Shown piece after piece: positions 13,419-23,800 of a stretch of DNA of 64,000 nt. This DNA comes from Allomyces macrogynus ATCC 38327 (taxonomy: Eukaryota; Blastocladiomycota; Blastocladiomycetes; Blastocladiales; Blastocladiaceae). Where the stretch lies: positions 1,251,438 to 1,315,437 of the forward strand of contig GG745330.1 in the NCBI GenBank assembly GCA_000151295.1, written 5' to 3'. The translations under genes and the position numbers were made by a program. Position 1 is the stretch's first letter. Each line of letters opens with the position of its first letter. The notes beneath the pieces were generated by a model, which did no database searches, was not told the origin of the DNA, and saw only the letters and a program-made list of their open reading frames with translations.

Positions 13419-14703
13419 AACAATTGGTGTGGGTCGCCGCGAGTCTCGTACACGCGCGGTGCTGGCGCGTGCTTGCTTTTGCGATCGGGTGTGTCTCGTC
13501 ACTTTTGTCCCAACCCCACGCAAAATTCGTCATGTTTTGTTGTCGCTCGCGCGGTCTACCGTTTTTGATTGTGATCTCGAATCATCCGTTTGGCTTTCAT
13601 TCTGTTCTCTGCATGCAATACGATCAACCTTTTATTCCTGACGATTTTCGGGAACAGAATGGCATCTTGGCGGTAAGCGGGCTAGGCACGAAGTGGTGGA
13701 TTGAATCTGGCGACACAGCGAAGGAGATGCTCGCCCTGGCTGGTAGCCGGATAATAAATAGAACACACCCGCCGACCAAGACAGCAGTGGCGGCTAGAGA
13801 AGCGGCTGTCAAGCTCATGGAACACCATGACGTTGGCGAATCTGCTTGTACGAACTGATATTCAAATCAACGCGCATGGGCGCCCTGAACCGAGTAATGC
13901 ACACCCCGAACCAAGGCAGGGGTTCCCATGGATCTGCTTTCTACATGCGGCGGTACAAGGGACTGAGCGCTGGCGACCAAAAGGCGCGCAGCGCTGGGGT
14001 CGATTCGGCTCACACCTCGGCGGGGTTGATGGGCCCTGTAGGGTCATAATTCTCTTTGGTCATCGGGGCTGTTGTTGTGGGTGCTGGCCTTGCTGGAAGC
14101 ACGGGTCTCTACAAGAGCGGAAGCGACAAGGCAGAATGATGCGGTCGCGTTCCAGCATGCTGTGACTTGTCGCAGGCATACAGCCTGGTTTTGGACTGGG
14201 CACGCGAGGAGGCATGAGACATTTGATACTGACCGACCTGGCGCTGCTCCCTCAACCTGCGACAATGGCACGGCCACAGAAAGCCAGTCGAAGTGAAGAA
14301 AATCGAGGCACCTGTATCACTGGCGCTCAGGCCTTGCGGGTCGCTTTGTGCCTTCATTGCATTGCAGCGACGCGTCCGCGGTTTGTGAGCGTGGTGGCGA
14401 GCATCTGTTCATCACCGCCATCAACACCTCGCTTCGTCGCCGCCCGACGACACTGCACTGCAACATTGTCGCGCGGCTGACACCTGGCTGTCCGGGCATG
14501 ACTTGGTTCTTCACACGCTTCTCGTTTAGCACAGATCAGGGAATGGATGTTTTCAAAATGTACATGATGCGAGGAAAGCTCGCGCACCAACCAGCCCAAA
14601 AGAAGGACATTGGCCCATGGAAAGCAAGCAACGAGAACAGAAAGCGGCAACCACCAAACCAAAACAACGCGACCGCGCGTGGAAACGACTAGCACTCGAG
14701 TTA
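13419..14703. other. Convergent intergenic region, nuclease / AC19
   Basis: This stretch lies between two 3' ends and is visibly richer in A+T than its flanks. Open frames here, such as 13382-13858, lack conserved content. I see no tRNA or other RNA gene. It probably holds 3' UTRs and spacer. Confidence 0.5.
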
Positions 14704-15220
14704 TCACAAGTCGTACGACGGGACGTACTGGAAGCCGGTCCCGTGCGCCTGCTTGGAAAACTCGGCGCTCATGTGCTCGGTCATTTCCACAATGTCGTCG
14801 AGTCCCTTGCGGAAAGCGTCAGCAGCCGTGATCTTGCCGTTGGTCTGGATGCGAAAGTGCATCACGTCCTCGGCCGGGTGCGGCAGGTTGTACCCGCAGA
14901 ACAGGACGTCCGGGCTACGCGATACCGATGTGCACGGTCAGTGACACCGACAGGAAAATCATCATCGAGGTGGGCGGGGCTGCAGCACGCACTTCTTGCC
15001 AATGATGTAGCGCAGAATGCCGCCCATCGTGTGGTCCTCGTGCTGGATGGCAAACGTGCAACACGTGTTGTCGTCCGCGTGCTCGCCGTCAATCGGGACC
15101 TAAAATTCGCGACGCGTTGGGCTTGAGATTCGCGTGCATGGGTTGGTCAAGGGCGCATGGGTCGGTGGCACCCACCAGCGAGATCCGGTTCTCTTGAATG
15201 TCCTGGTCCATGGCCGACAT
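14704..15220 (-). CDS. RPC19: RNA polymerase I and III shared subunit AC19 (RPAC2)
   Basis: Three exons, 15220-15176, 15099-14993 and 14914-14704, encode 120 aa, the normal size for this subunit. The second exon carries the family signature FAIQHEDHTMGGILRYII. The splice to exon 3 uses GTGCGT and restores KNPDVLFCGYNLPHPAED, followed by HFRIQTNGKITAADAFRKGL. AC19 pairs with AC40 as the alpha-like assembly platform of RNA polymerases I and III in the nucleus. The first exon contributes only 15 codons (MSAMDQDIQENRISL), which suits the family's variable N terminus. It was chosen because its phase matches and its intron ends in TTTTAG. Head-to-head with the nucleoporin gene, 317 bp apart. Confidence 0.93.
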
Positions 15221-15537
15221 GATGGTAGCTGGTGACTGCAGCGAGTTGCGATATAACTTGTCGCGGTCGCGATGCCGTCGCGCTCGTGGTCGTGCAAACG
15301 CGATGGCGGCGTGATCGCGAGTGGTAAGTGCGCGGTGGTCAGGTCTTGGCACGTGAGCAGTTGTCTGGTCGAACGCGGTCACGTCTTTGCTTCGGGCACT
15401 TCATCCTCAAAGTCGACGACCAAACACAGAACGAGACGTCGCATCAGCCACGAGCTGCAACCTGACCGCGCGCCGCCCAGCTGCAAGACCGCAGACGACG
15501 AACATCAACTCTACCAGAACGCCCCGCAACAGCAAGC
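15221..15537. other. Divergent promoter region, AC19 / Nup35-like
   Basis: The 317 bp between opposite start codons presumably hold both promoters. I recognise no specific site. Confidence 0.5.
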
Positions 15538-16424
15538 ATGAGTGTGTACCGAGGCTGGACCGCCGGCCCTGGCATCGACTCGTCGGCCGACGATGCGTTT
15601 GGCCTCGACCTGCCGCCCGCCACCACGCTGCGCGAAGCCTACGCGCCCGGCGCATCGCCAGGAATCCAGCACCTGTTCCCGAGCTCGTCGACCTACGCTG
15701 TTCGCTCGGTACGGAATGGCCGGTCAGCAAGCCCAGAAGTGTGAACGAACAACGACGATGATGGATGGCACGCTCACCAAAACGTGCGGCCGCCCAGAGT
15801 CCCCCACGTCCCAACCCCATTTCCACGTCCGTCCCAACGCGCCGCTACGTTCCTGGCCTCGATCCAGCACCGTCGCCCGCCTCTGCGACCCCCACGGCCG
15901 CCCTCCCCGTGCCATCGCTCGCGCTCCCGTCCACGACCTCGCGGCTGACCGTGTTCGCGCCGGTCCCGCTCGCAATCGACCGCGTGAGCGCGATCCTCAT
16001 GCAGCACGGGCGCGTTGTCGCGATTGAGCCCACGGCCGACGCTGGGACCACGTTGGCCGTGACGTTTTTGACACCCGGCGACGCGGCCGCTGCTGCGCGC
16101 GCTGCACCGACGTTTGTCCTCGACGGCGTGCCCGTCGGCGTGATGCTCGATGAGGAACGGCCGGCGACCGCGGCCAGTGCGTTAGGCACGCCCTTGGTCG
16201 TCGAGACGGCGACTGCCGCGTCACCGATGGCGCTTTTCAAGGACGCGCCATTGCCGCGGGGCGGGAGTGCGCTGGCGCTGTTGTTTGGTGGACCGGCGCA
16301 GGCGCCGGCGCACGCGGAAATGGAGGCGGACGAGATGCCAGCGTACCAGGCGGCGCCGGCGTTTTTGCAGCCGCAACAGGGTGGTGGGGGTGGGCCGTGG
16401 TGGAGTAGGTTGCTGGACTGGTAG
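15538..16424 (+). CDS. Nup35/Nup53-family nucleoporin
   Basis: Exons 15538-15708 and 15798-16424 encode 265 aa. The 89-bp intron starts GTACGG and is phase 0. Residues 1-80 are disordered and rich in P, S and T, with a STYAVRS segment. Residues of about 107-180 (LTVFAPVPLAIDRVSAIL through VLDGVPVGVMLD) match the atypical RRM of Nup35/Nup53 in spacing and hydrophobic pattern. The last residues, GGGGPWWSRLLDW, form a short amphipathic end, like the membrane-binding C-terminal helix known in Nup53. Family members link the nuclear pore inner ring to Nup155 and Nup93 and touch the pore membrane. The identification rests on the RRM pattern plus the terminal amphipathic segment, since overall sequence similarity is modest. 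Tail-to-tail with mL44, 112 bp apart. Confidence 0.72.
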
Positions 16425-16536
16425 AGGGCACAATCGACGCGTTGATTGCGGATGAGCAGGTGGAGAAGGACGAAAACGAGGCGAAGATGCTTGTTTAGGA
16501 CTGGACAGCAAAATAACAGAACACACAAAACGGCAA

Positions 16537-17712
16537 TCACGCTTCGACAAACGTCAAATCCTCCTCAGATGCGAGCTTTGAAACCTCGCCCGGCTGCACC
16601 GGCTTGGCCAGATCCGTGGCAAAGCACTTGGCCAGCGCATCCCGCGCCGCCTGCTCAGAGAAATGGTCATGGTCAGTGAGGGTCGCGCGGCTGCATGAGA
16701 GAGCACGAAAATGGACGAACCCGAATCTCGGCCACCTCGACGGTCGGTCCTGCACCCTGGCCCAGCTTGCGCGTGCCCAAGTAGAGCCCCACAACCGTGA
16801 CCTGCGCGTTCACGTGCCGCCCAACCGCCGGCAGAACCTTGGTCACGGGTGCCTCGAGCTGGCGGCGTGCCAGCAGGGCGACGAGCGTGCGCTTCGGGTC
16901 GATCACGTTGGCGAGCGCCTCGACGTTCACGGGCGTCGGCTCAATCAGCTTGCTGCGAATGAACTTCTGCGCCGCAGCCGCGCCCTTGTCGTGATAGATG
17001 GCGCCGATCAATGCTTTGGTGATCTTGGCGACAATGCCGTTCTCGGCGCCCTTACCAATCTGGATGACCGGAAGTGAGGATCAGCAACAGCATGAACAAA
17101 TCGAAAATGGCCACCAAACGGTTGTGTCGTCGCGCATCGTACGTTGGTGTTCCAGCGCATCGCCTCGTGCACGCCCAGCGAGCGGCCGACCTGCGTCAGG
17201 ACCATGGGGGACGTGTAGGCCGCGACAGCAGCACGGAATGCGTCGGCCGACAGGTCCGAGTGCTTGTCCATGACATGCTTGCTCACGAACATATCAAGGG
17301 CCTTCTCACCTATGGGTGAGGCCGTTCCGATCAGCGACCTGAGCTGGCGAGCACCACCAAGGCAAACAAGGAATCCTACCAAGGAATTCCAACCGCTCCG
17401 AGTAGGCCGTCTTGCCGTGCGTGTAGGTTTTGTGCGTGAGCGCCTGCAGCAGCGTGTCGGGCGACGAGAACGACAGCTTGTTCCGCTCCAAGAAGGCCGC
17501 CTGGGCCGGCGTCAACGCCGTCGGCGCTGAAGTCGCTGCTGCGGCCGTGGCGTAGGTACGCAGGGTCCCTGCGGGTTGACAATATTGGGCATGATCAACA
17601 TTTGGATTTTCAGAAACGCTGGTTCGAAATTGCGATTCGGACCCGCAGCGGGGGAGGCCGCGGTCTGGCGCAGGGCAGCGGCGGCCGGGCGGATCAGGGA
17701 GCGGAACGACAT
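16537..17712 (-). CDS. MRPL3: Mitochondrial large ribosomal subunit protein mL44 (Mrpl3)
   Basis: Five exons, 17712-17643, 17568-17380, 17309-17143, 17059-16721 and 16650-16537, encode 292 aa. The N terminus (MSFRSLIRPAAAALRQTAA, then LRTYAT) is Arg/Ala-rich and lacks acids, as expected for a mitochondrial presequence. An RNase III-like fold follows: LLQALTHKTYTHGKTAYSER, LEFLGEKALDMFVSKHV, then KGAENGIVAKITKALIGAIY. A dsRNA-binding segment (VGLYLGTRKLGQGAGPTVEV) precedes the C-terminal AARDALAKCF helix. The RNase III domain of mL44 is structural and the protein sits on the mitoribosome. Each junction restores the family alignment in phase. For intron 2 an earlier AG would create a stop, so the acceptor ending at 17310 is used. 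Confidence 0.92.
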
Positions 17713-18541
17713 GACCGCTGGCGGCTTGATCACTTGCAGCTAGTTGTTGCGGCCGGGGAATGGGCTCGACGTGCTCGACTGATGGTGCAGCAGCAATTTG
17801 CTGCTTGCTCGTTGATCGAGAAGTTGTGACAAGAGCAAGTTGATCAAGTCCACCGGAATATCACGTGACGCATCCACCGCACCCCACCGCACTACCATGC
17901 CGCCAAGTCGGTTCTGCTTTCGAACTGCTCGGTTTCTCTTGCTCCTCCTCCCCTCGCTATAACTTCCAACATGGCCGGCGAAAAGGGTCCGACACCATTT
18001 CCTCGCAAAAACCCGCCCCGCGCGCACCCGACCGAACGCGCGCGCTTCGACGGCATCAGCAGCAGTACATCGTCATTTTGACGATCGGCGAACATGGCGA
18101 CAGTAACGGCGACGGCGATGGCGATGGCAACGGCACCACGGACGTTACCAACCACGGAACTCAACGCAAAACCGCATCACGAAAGATGACGGATGCATTG
18201 GCACCGACGACGGCGCAAAACGGCGTGGATTTAATGGGCCATGACGGTTGGCCACGCCGGTCCATCCGTTGCGAATCGACCCAACGCGCCTCCGCCCTCG
18301 TTACGCTTGCCTGGGCCTTGCCTCACCGTCACGAATCGTTCGAGCGTCAATTTTGACGTCGAGCTGATGCTCTGCCGAATCGTCGTTGCGCCGCTTCGAT
18401 GGTGATTTTCCGCGAGTCGTCGCCTTGCCGCGTGCCGTCGCCTCGCTGCTGCCGTCGCCATGCTGCTTCCGCTGCTGCTGCCTCGAAACGCTGCCTGTTC
18501 TGTCGGCGCCGCGAGAGGGTCTTGATTCTGCAAAATGAACT
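17713..18541. other. Divergent intergenic region, mL44 / uL14
   Basis: No supported gene here. Around 18100-18135 there is a short degenerate GGCGAT-type hexamer run. Open frames on both strands lack conserved content. Promoters of both flanking genes should lie here. Confidence 0.5.
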
Positions 18542-19159
18542 ATGGCTGACTTTTCTCGTGGAATCTGTCTAGTTCGAGGTGAATATCGCGATTTCCCCAC
18601 TGCGTGCACAACCGCTGCATTCCGGCCACAGCGCCCAATCGAACGCCTCTCCGACGCCGAATCTGACTCGTTTCCTTGAACGTTTGACCAGTTTCCGGCA
18701 CGAAGTTCCGCATGGCCCTTGGTCTGCCCGTTGGTGCGGTTATGAACTGCGCCGACAACTCGGGTGCCAAGAACCTGTACGTCATCTCGGTCGTTGGCAC
18801 GCACGCGCGCCTGAACCGCCTGCCCAAGGCCGGTCCCGGCGACATGGTCCTGGCCACGGTCAAGAAGGGTAAGCCGGACCTTCGCAAAAAGGTCATGCCC
18901 GCCGTCGTTGTGCGCCAGCGCAAGCCGTGGCGCCGTCGGGATGGTGTCTTCCTCTACTTCGAGGGTACGCTTTGCTTGCTTCTTGGCATTCCGGTTCCAC
19001 GAGCGGCAGTTGTCTGATGTGATGCATTTTTTAGACAACGCCGGTGTCATTGTCAACCCCAAGGGTGAGATGAAGGGTTCGGCCATCACGGGCCCCGTCG
19101 CCAAGGAGTGCGCTGACCTGTGGCCCAAGATTGCCTCGTCGTCGGGCACGGTCGTCTAA
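18542..19159 (+). CDS. RPL23: Cytosolic 60S ribosomal protein uL14 (RPL23)
   Basis: The secure exons are 18692-18964 and 19035-19159. They encode [20 protein letters not shown], then the near-invariant body of eukaryotic uL14 to SSSGTVV. The 70-bp intron (GTACGC...TTTTTTAG) splits FEDNAGV. The first exon is less certain. An ATG at 18542 followed by a donor at 18579 gives 37 nt in the right phase, a total of 144 aa against 137 in budding yeast and 140 in human, and an intron with a TCTGAC element 20-30 nt before the acceptor. Its residues ([12 protein letters not shown]) do not resemble the usual N-terminal extension, so another short exon is possible. uL14 lies on the subunit interface near the factor-binding site. 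Confidence 0.93.
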
Positions 19160-19461
19160 AACCGCTTCCTCTGAACGGTCGGTTCATTCGGCGAATATAC
19201 GATTGAATCGGTCACTTTTTGGGCGTGCTTTGAGATGTTTGTTGTGGTCTTCTTCAGAACCGTCAGCCCTTCGGCCGCCATTTTGGCGTGCGGTCGCGTT
19301 GTGCTGGCAGAAAGATGTAATGCAGAGAAGATGGGCACACGGTTGTCACCTCGCCTGGCAAACAGCCCAGCTCCAACTCCAATATCTTTCTCTGTTGGTC
19401 AACCCACACCAACGCGTGCTGCTCGGACGACCACCGCCCGCCTCGGCAGTCCCCAACGAAA
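19160..19461. other. Convergent intergenic region, uL14 / otubain
   Basis: This 302-bp stretch lies between two stop codons. No gene or repeat is apparent; it is likely 3' UTR. Confidence 0.5.
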
Positions 19462-20391
19462 TCAAGACCGCGGGTAGATGAGGTCGTAGTGTCCCGGTCG
19501 GTAGAGGCTAAGGAGGACCGAGCGCGCTCTGGTCAGTTGCGCGCGACACGACGCGACGTGAACAAGACTCCAGGAGACGCACAGATGAATCCACTCGTCG
19601 GCCGGGTCGGTCTCGTTCCCCTCAAACTTGTGCACGGTCGCGCGGTCGGACTTGCTTGCGTCGAGGTAGGCGACAGCCACGTTCACCTGCAGCTGCTTGG
19701 TGAGCGCAATGATTTGAATCTCGTCGGACTCGCGGCCCATGGCCTCGACGTGCTGGTTGCAAAACGTGGTCATGTCGTCCGCGTAGTCGAGAATGAACGG
19801 CGCGTAGTCGTCGGCGTGCACCTGCAAGTAGGCCGACGCGATAAACCGGAACAGCACGACGAGGGCATTGCTGATGTGGTCGGCCTGGAACCGCGACAGG
19901 AGCGCGTCCTGGTCGGCGATCGCGCCCGTGGCTAGGGCGTCGAGAGTGTCGACAGCCACGTCCAAGAAATCTTCAATCACGAGCAGCTGGAACCCGTTGG
20001 CAAGAAGCAAGTGCTTGGCATCGTCGAGTTGCTGGCGCGCGCGTTTCAGGTACCGTGCTGGGCGCAGCAGAACGCGCTCGAACCAGGCGTAGACGACGGC
20101 GCGGTAGAAGCAGTTGCCGTCGCCGCGGCACCGGCGGAAGAGCGCGTATTGCGCGGCAAGGTTGTGGATCTTGGGCAGGAACGCCGCGTTACTGGCGTAC
20201 TCTTGCAGCAGGTCGGAGAGGGGAAGCGGGATCGAGACGAGCTCGTGCGCGAGCGCGTCGGTGTCCTTGACGTGAGTCTCGTAGGCGAGGATCTGCTCGT
20301 CGGTCGGGCCCGTGGATGCGGTATCGGCGGAGGCGGGCGCGGCCTTGTTGGTGGTTGCGGCGGGTGCGCTGGGTGGTGTGCTGGTGCTCAT
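19462..20391 (-). CDS. Otubain-type deubiquitinase (peptidase family C65)
   Basis: Exons 20391-19583 and 19528-19462 encode 291 aa, close to human OTUB1 at 271. The start ATG at 20391 precedes a low-complexity Ala/Thr/Ser leader of about 28 residues; the open frame continues upstream but looks like 5' UTR. The catalytic loop CRGDGNCFYRA supplies D91 and C94. The end motif YRPGHYDLIYP supplies H283. Otubains cleave ubiquitin chains, OTUB1 preferring K48 linkages, and also inhibit some E2 enzymes. The 54-bp intron (GTGCGT, with CTGAC abutting the acceptor) is a multiple of three without stops, so retention would insert 18 residues just before the catalytic His segment. Removing it restores the family spacing. 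Confidence 0.93.
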   Translation of the reverse strand: MSTSTPPSAPAATTNKAAPASADTASTGPTDEQILAYETHVKDTDALAHELVSIPLPLSDLLQEYASNAAFLPKIHNLAAQYALFRRCRGDGNCFYRAVVYAWFERVLLRPARYLKRARQQLDDAKHLLLANGFQLLVIEDFLDVAVDTLDALATGAIADQDALLSRFQADHISNALVVLFRFIASAYLQVHADDYAPFILDYADDMTTFCNQHVEAMGRESDEIQIIALTKQLQVNVAVAYLDASKSDRATVHKFEGNETDPADEWIHLCVSWSLVHVASCRAQLTRARSVLLSLYRPGHYDLIYPRS

Positions 20392-20855
20392 GGTGCTCGG
20401 TACTGCGTCTCCCGCGTCGCTGTCGTCGTGCGCGCGGCTCGCTTGACTGGTGTTGGGCGCAGAGTCGGTCGCAGCGAGTCGCGAGCGCGTCGTTGGTGCC
20501 GACGTGCAACGCGTCAAAGTCGCGTCAAAGCGAAGTGCTGGCGTGTGTGACGTGGTGCAAGCGTGCACGTTCAGCGGTGAAGTCGTGCCGATTTGCGCGT
20601 GACGACACGTGTGGCCGGGCAGACCGCGTCGGAGCGAAAAAGGCCGCGCGCGTTTCGGTTCGTTCCTAAAGCGCGTCGACGTGGCCGCCCGGCTCGCAGC
20701 CGGCCCCACCTCCACCACCTCCGCACCACCATCTCCTCACGGCCGCCGACCGCCGACGCCGGCCCCACGTCCCTGCCTCTACGCCGCGCCCGCGCCGCGC
20801 CCAACTTGTTGCACGCCCCGTATCCATCGCCGTCGCGCCTGCGGCCGCTGCAACC
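20392..20855. other. Divergent promoter region, otubain / ATG4
   Basis: The 464 bp lie between opposite start codons and include a C-rich stretch near 20690-20830. No gene is supported. Confidence 0.5.
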
Positions 20856-23800
20856 ATGGACTGGTCGACGATCCCGCTCGCGCTGCAGTCGACTACCGCC
20901 GGCGCCGGCTTCTCGTCGTGGCTCTACCGCGTCACGCACCACCGTGACTTTGATGCCGCGGCGCTGCGCTCCATTGGGCCGGGCCAGCTCGTGCTGCTCG
21001 GCGAGCACGCCTCGCTCGGTACGGGAGCACGCCGCCTGGAAGGCACCCGCCCGCACACCCTCGTTTGCCGTGCCTGACCGACTGCCCCCATGATGATGCC
21101 TGAAAATAAGATCGCGAGTGCGCTCTTCCGCCCGCCAAAGTATCGCCGTCGACTTCCTGCGCGACTACCCCAACTGCATCTTCGTCCGCGAGTGCACCAT
21201 CGCTGCCCGCCAACACCCGCACGACGCTGCCGCAGCCGCAGCCGAGCTCATCGCGCATCCCGATGCCCGTCTCGGCCCCACCAATGGTCCCTCCGCGGCC
21301 AGCACCAACCTCGACCTCGGCAACGGCTCCAACCGCCTACACGATGACCACGTTGCTTCCGCGCCGCGCGCACTGGACCATGCCGTCGGCACCTGCAGCG
21401 GCGCCCGCGTCCGCGGCACGCCCGGGCAACGGCCTGGCTCCGGCGCCGCCACCATCGCTCGATCATCCCGCCGCGGCCACGGCAACGCCGCTCAGTTTGT
21501 GGCGAGCACCGGCGCCAGCAGCAGCTCCATCCCCCGTGCTTGGTGTCAGCCCGGAGCGGCTCGAGTACGACATGGTCGCCAGGACATCATTGCCGTCGCG
21601 CGTCACCATGCCGCTGCCCGCACCCACAACGACAGGGACGAGCCCGGTCCATGTGGCCGCGTCCTATGGCGCCTCGGCTGCCAAGTGGGGGTCGCACGTC
21701 TCGGCGGCGCCGATGCCCATTTACTCGGCTGTGCGTTGTGATATTCTTCCATTTCCGATGCATGCATTCGCATTCCCTGATCGCACCTCTGAACCGTGTA
21801 GCGCCCACCCGCGCGCGAGCCCAGCACCCCGCTCTCGCCCACGTCCGACTACGAGTTCCTACGTCGTGGCAGCGACGCGTGCGGGTCGTACGGGTCGATC
21901 CGGTCGGCACACATCATCGACGAGGACGACGTTGGCGACATGCCGCGCCCGCGGCCCAACCATCATGACGAGGACGACGAGGACGAGGACGAGGACGACC
22001 ACCATCCCCACCACCCTGACCAACTCGACGAGAGCCACGTGCTCATCGATTCGATCTACAGGCGCAACTCGACCGTCACCGACACGGCTTTGCTCGACGT
22101 GTCGCCGTCAATGCTTGTCGTCCCACCTGGCGGCCGCGATCCGCACCAGGACCTGTGCGACGATGTGCTTGCGGCAACCGATGACGAGGCCGATTCGGAT
22201 ACGCCCATTCATATCACGCATCGTGACGGACGGCCGCCGACGACGCACCTGGTGTCGCCCAACGGTGCGGCCAATGGCCATGCTGCTCCCGCGGCTCACT
22301 ATGCGAGCAGGTCGCGCGCGACCGGGGTCGTGCAGCGCCTTGATACGGTCATTCCGTCACCACCACCGCCGCCACCGCCTCGACCGCCATTATCGGGACC
22401 CGTCGTGCCGATTGTCCCAGGCGTCGATCCGGCGACGGCCAAGGCCCTACGAAGGTTCCTCGATCGGTGGCAAGCGCTCATGTGGTTCACGTACCGCACA
22501 GGGCTCGAGGGCGACATCAAGTCGGACACGAGCTGGGGGTACTTTCCCTTTTGCTGATGGGGTCATGGTAACGTCGCGCCAAACTGACTTGACTGACTCT
22601 CGCAGGTGTGTCCATCGCACGGGCCAAATGCTCCTCGCGCGCGCGCTCCTCGTCGCCTGTTTTGGCCGCGACCTCACGATCCACTCGTTCCAAGGCACGC
22701 CGTCTACACCACGCTCTGGCCTCCCGTCGCCAACCACCAGCACCTCACCCGCCAGCTCCTCGCCAACATCATCCACCACCCCAGCCCCGCACTCTCCTCC
22801 GACGGCGCGCAACGGGTCCCACGCACTCCCCACTCCGCCCTCACCACTCGCGCATCCGGATACGTACCGCGCGATTTTGAGCTACTTTGAAGACACCCGC
22901 GCCGCGCCGTTTTCCCTACAGAACATCTGCCGCGCGCAGTCAATCTACCTCGGCGAACGGCTCGGATCGTGGCTGTCTCCCGGCACCATCGCCCACTTGC
23001 TCGCGCGACTCAATGCCGAGCGGCGACTACGGCAGCACGTGGCCGGTGCCGTCGGAATGCCCTCGCGCGACCCGGTAGACTTTGTCGTACACGTCGCCAA
23101 GGACCGCGTCGTCGTGACCGACCAGCTCGTGCTTGCGGCCGAAACGGCGGGGACCCCTGACGCGACGGTGGGCGGGGGTGGGGCCACGCCCATGAGTACA
23201 CCGGCGCCGAAAGGTTCGGGTAGTGTCATGCCACGCGTGCGCCGCCGGTCGTTTGGGCTCGGGCGCGAGAAGGTGGATCCGGCGTCGACGGCCGGCGACG
23301 GCGCTGGGAGCCCGGTCTCCCCCGCGGCGCCGTGGAAGCCGCTGGTGCTCCTGGTGCCAGTGCGGCTCGGGTCCGAGGCGTTTCATGAGAGTTATGCGCA
23401 GAACGTGGTCGACTTGTTCTCGTGGCCGCAGTTTGTGGGGATCGCGGGGGTACGTTTTCGATATTCTTGTCATTCACAGAGTATGGTGGCTCTGACTCTG
23501 GTTGATGTGTCTGCGTGCGTAGGGCAAGAAGGACTCGAGCCTCTACTTTCCCGGTGTGTGGGTGCAACCACCAGGCACGTCGCGCGCAAGTAGCGCCGCG
23601 AGCTCCCCAAGCGTCGACGTGCGTCTGGCCGGCACGACGCGATCGACGTCGCCGCTGTACGCATCAGCGACCAATGCCGACGCTGCGGGCCTCTCCCCAG
23701 GCGCCGACCTTGTGCGGCGCACGCACCTGCTCTACCTCGACCCGCACTACCCACAACCTGTTGTCCCCGCCGTCGCCACGCGACAGGGTGGCGGCAGCGC

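Noticed and set aside
13382..13858. Frame after the Dis3L2-type nuclease
   Set aside because: It starts inside the last exon in another frame, then runs through A+T-richer spacer with no conserved motif.
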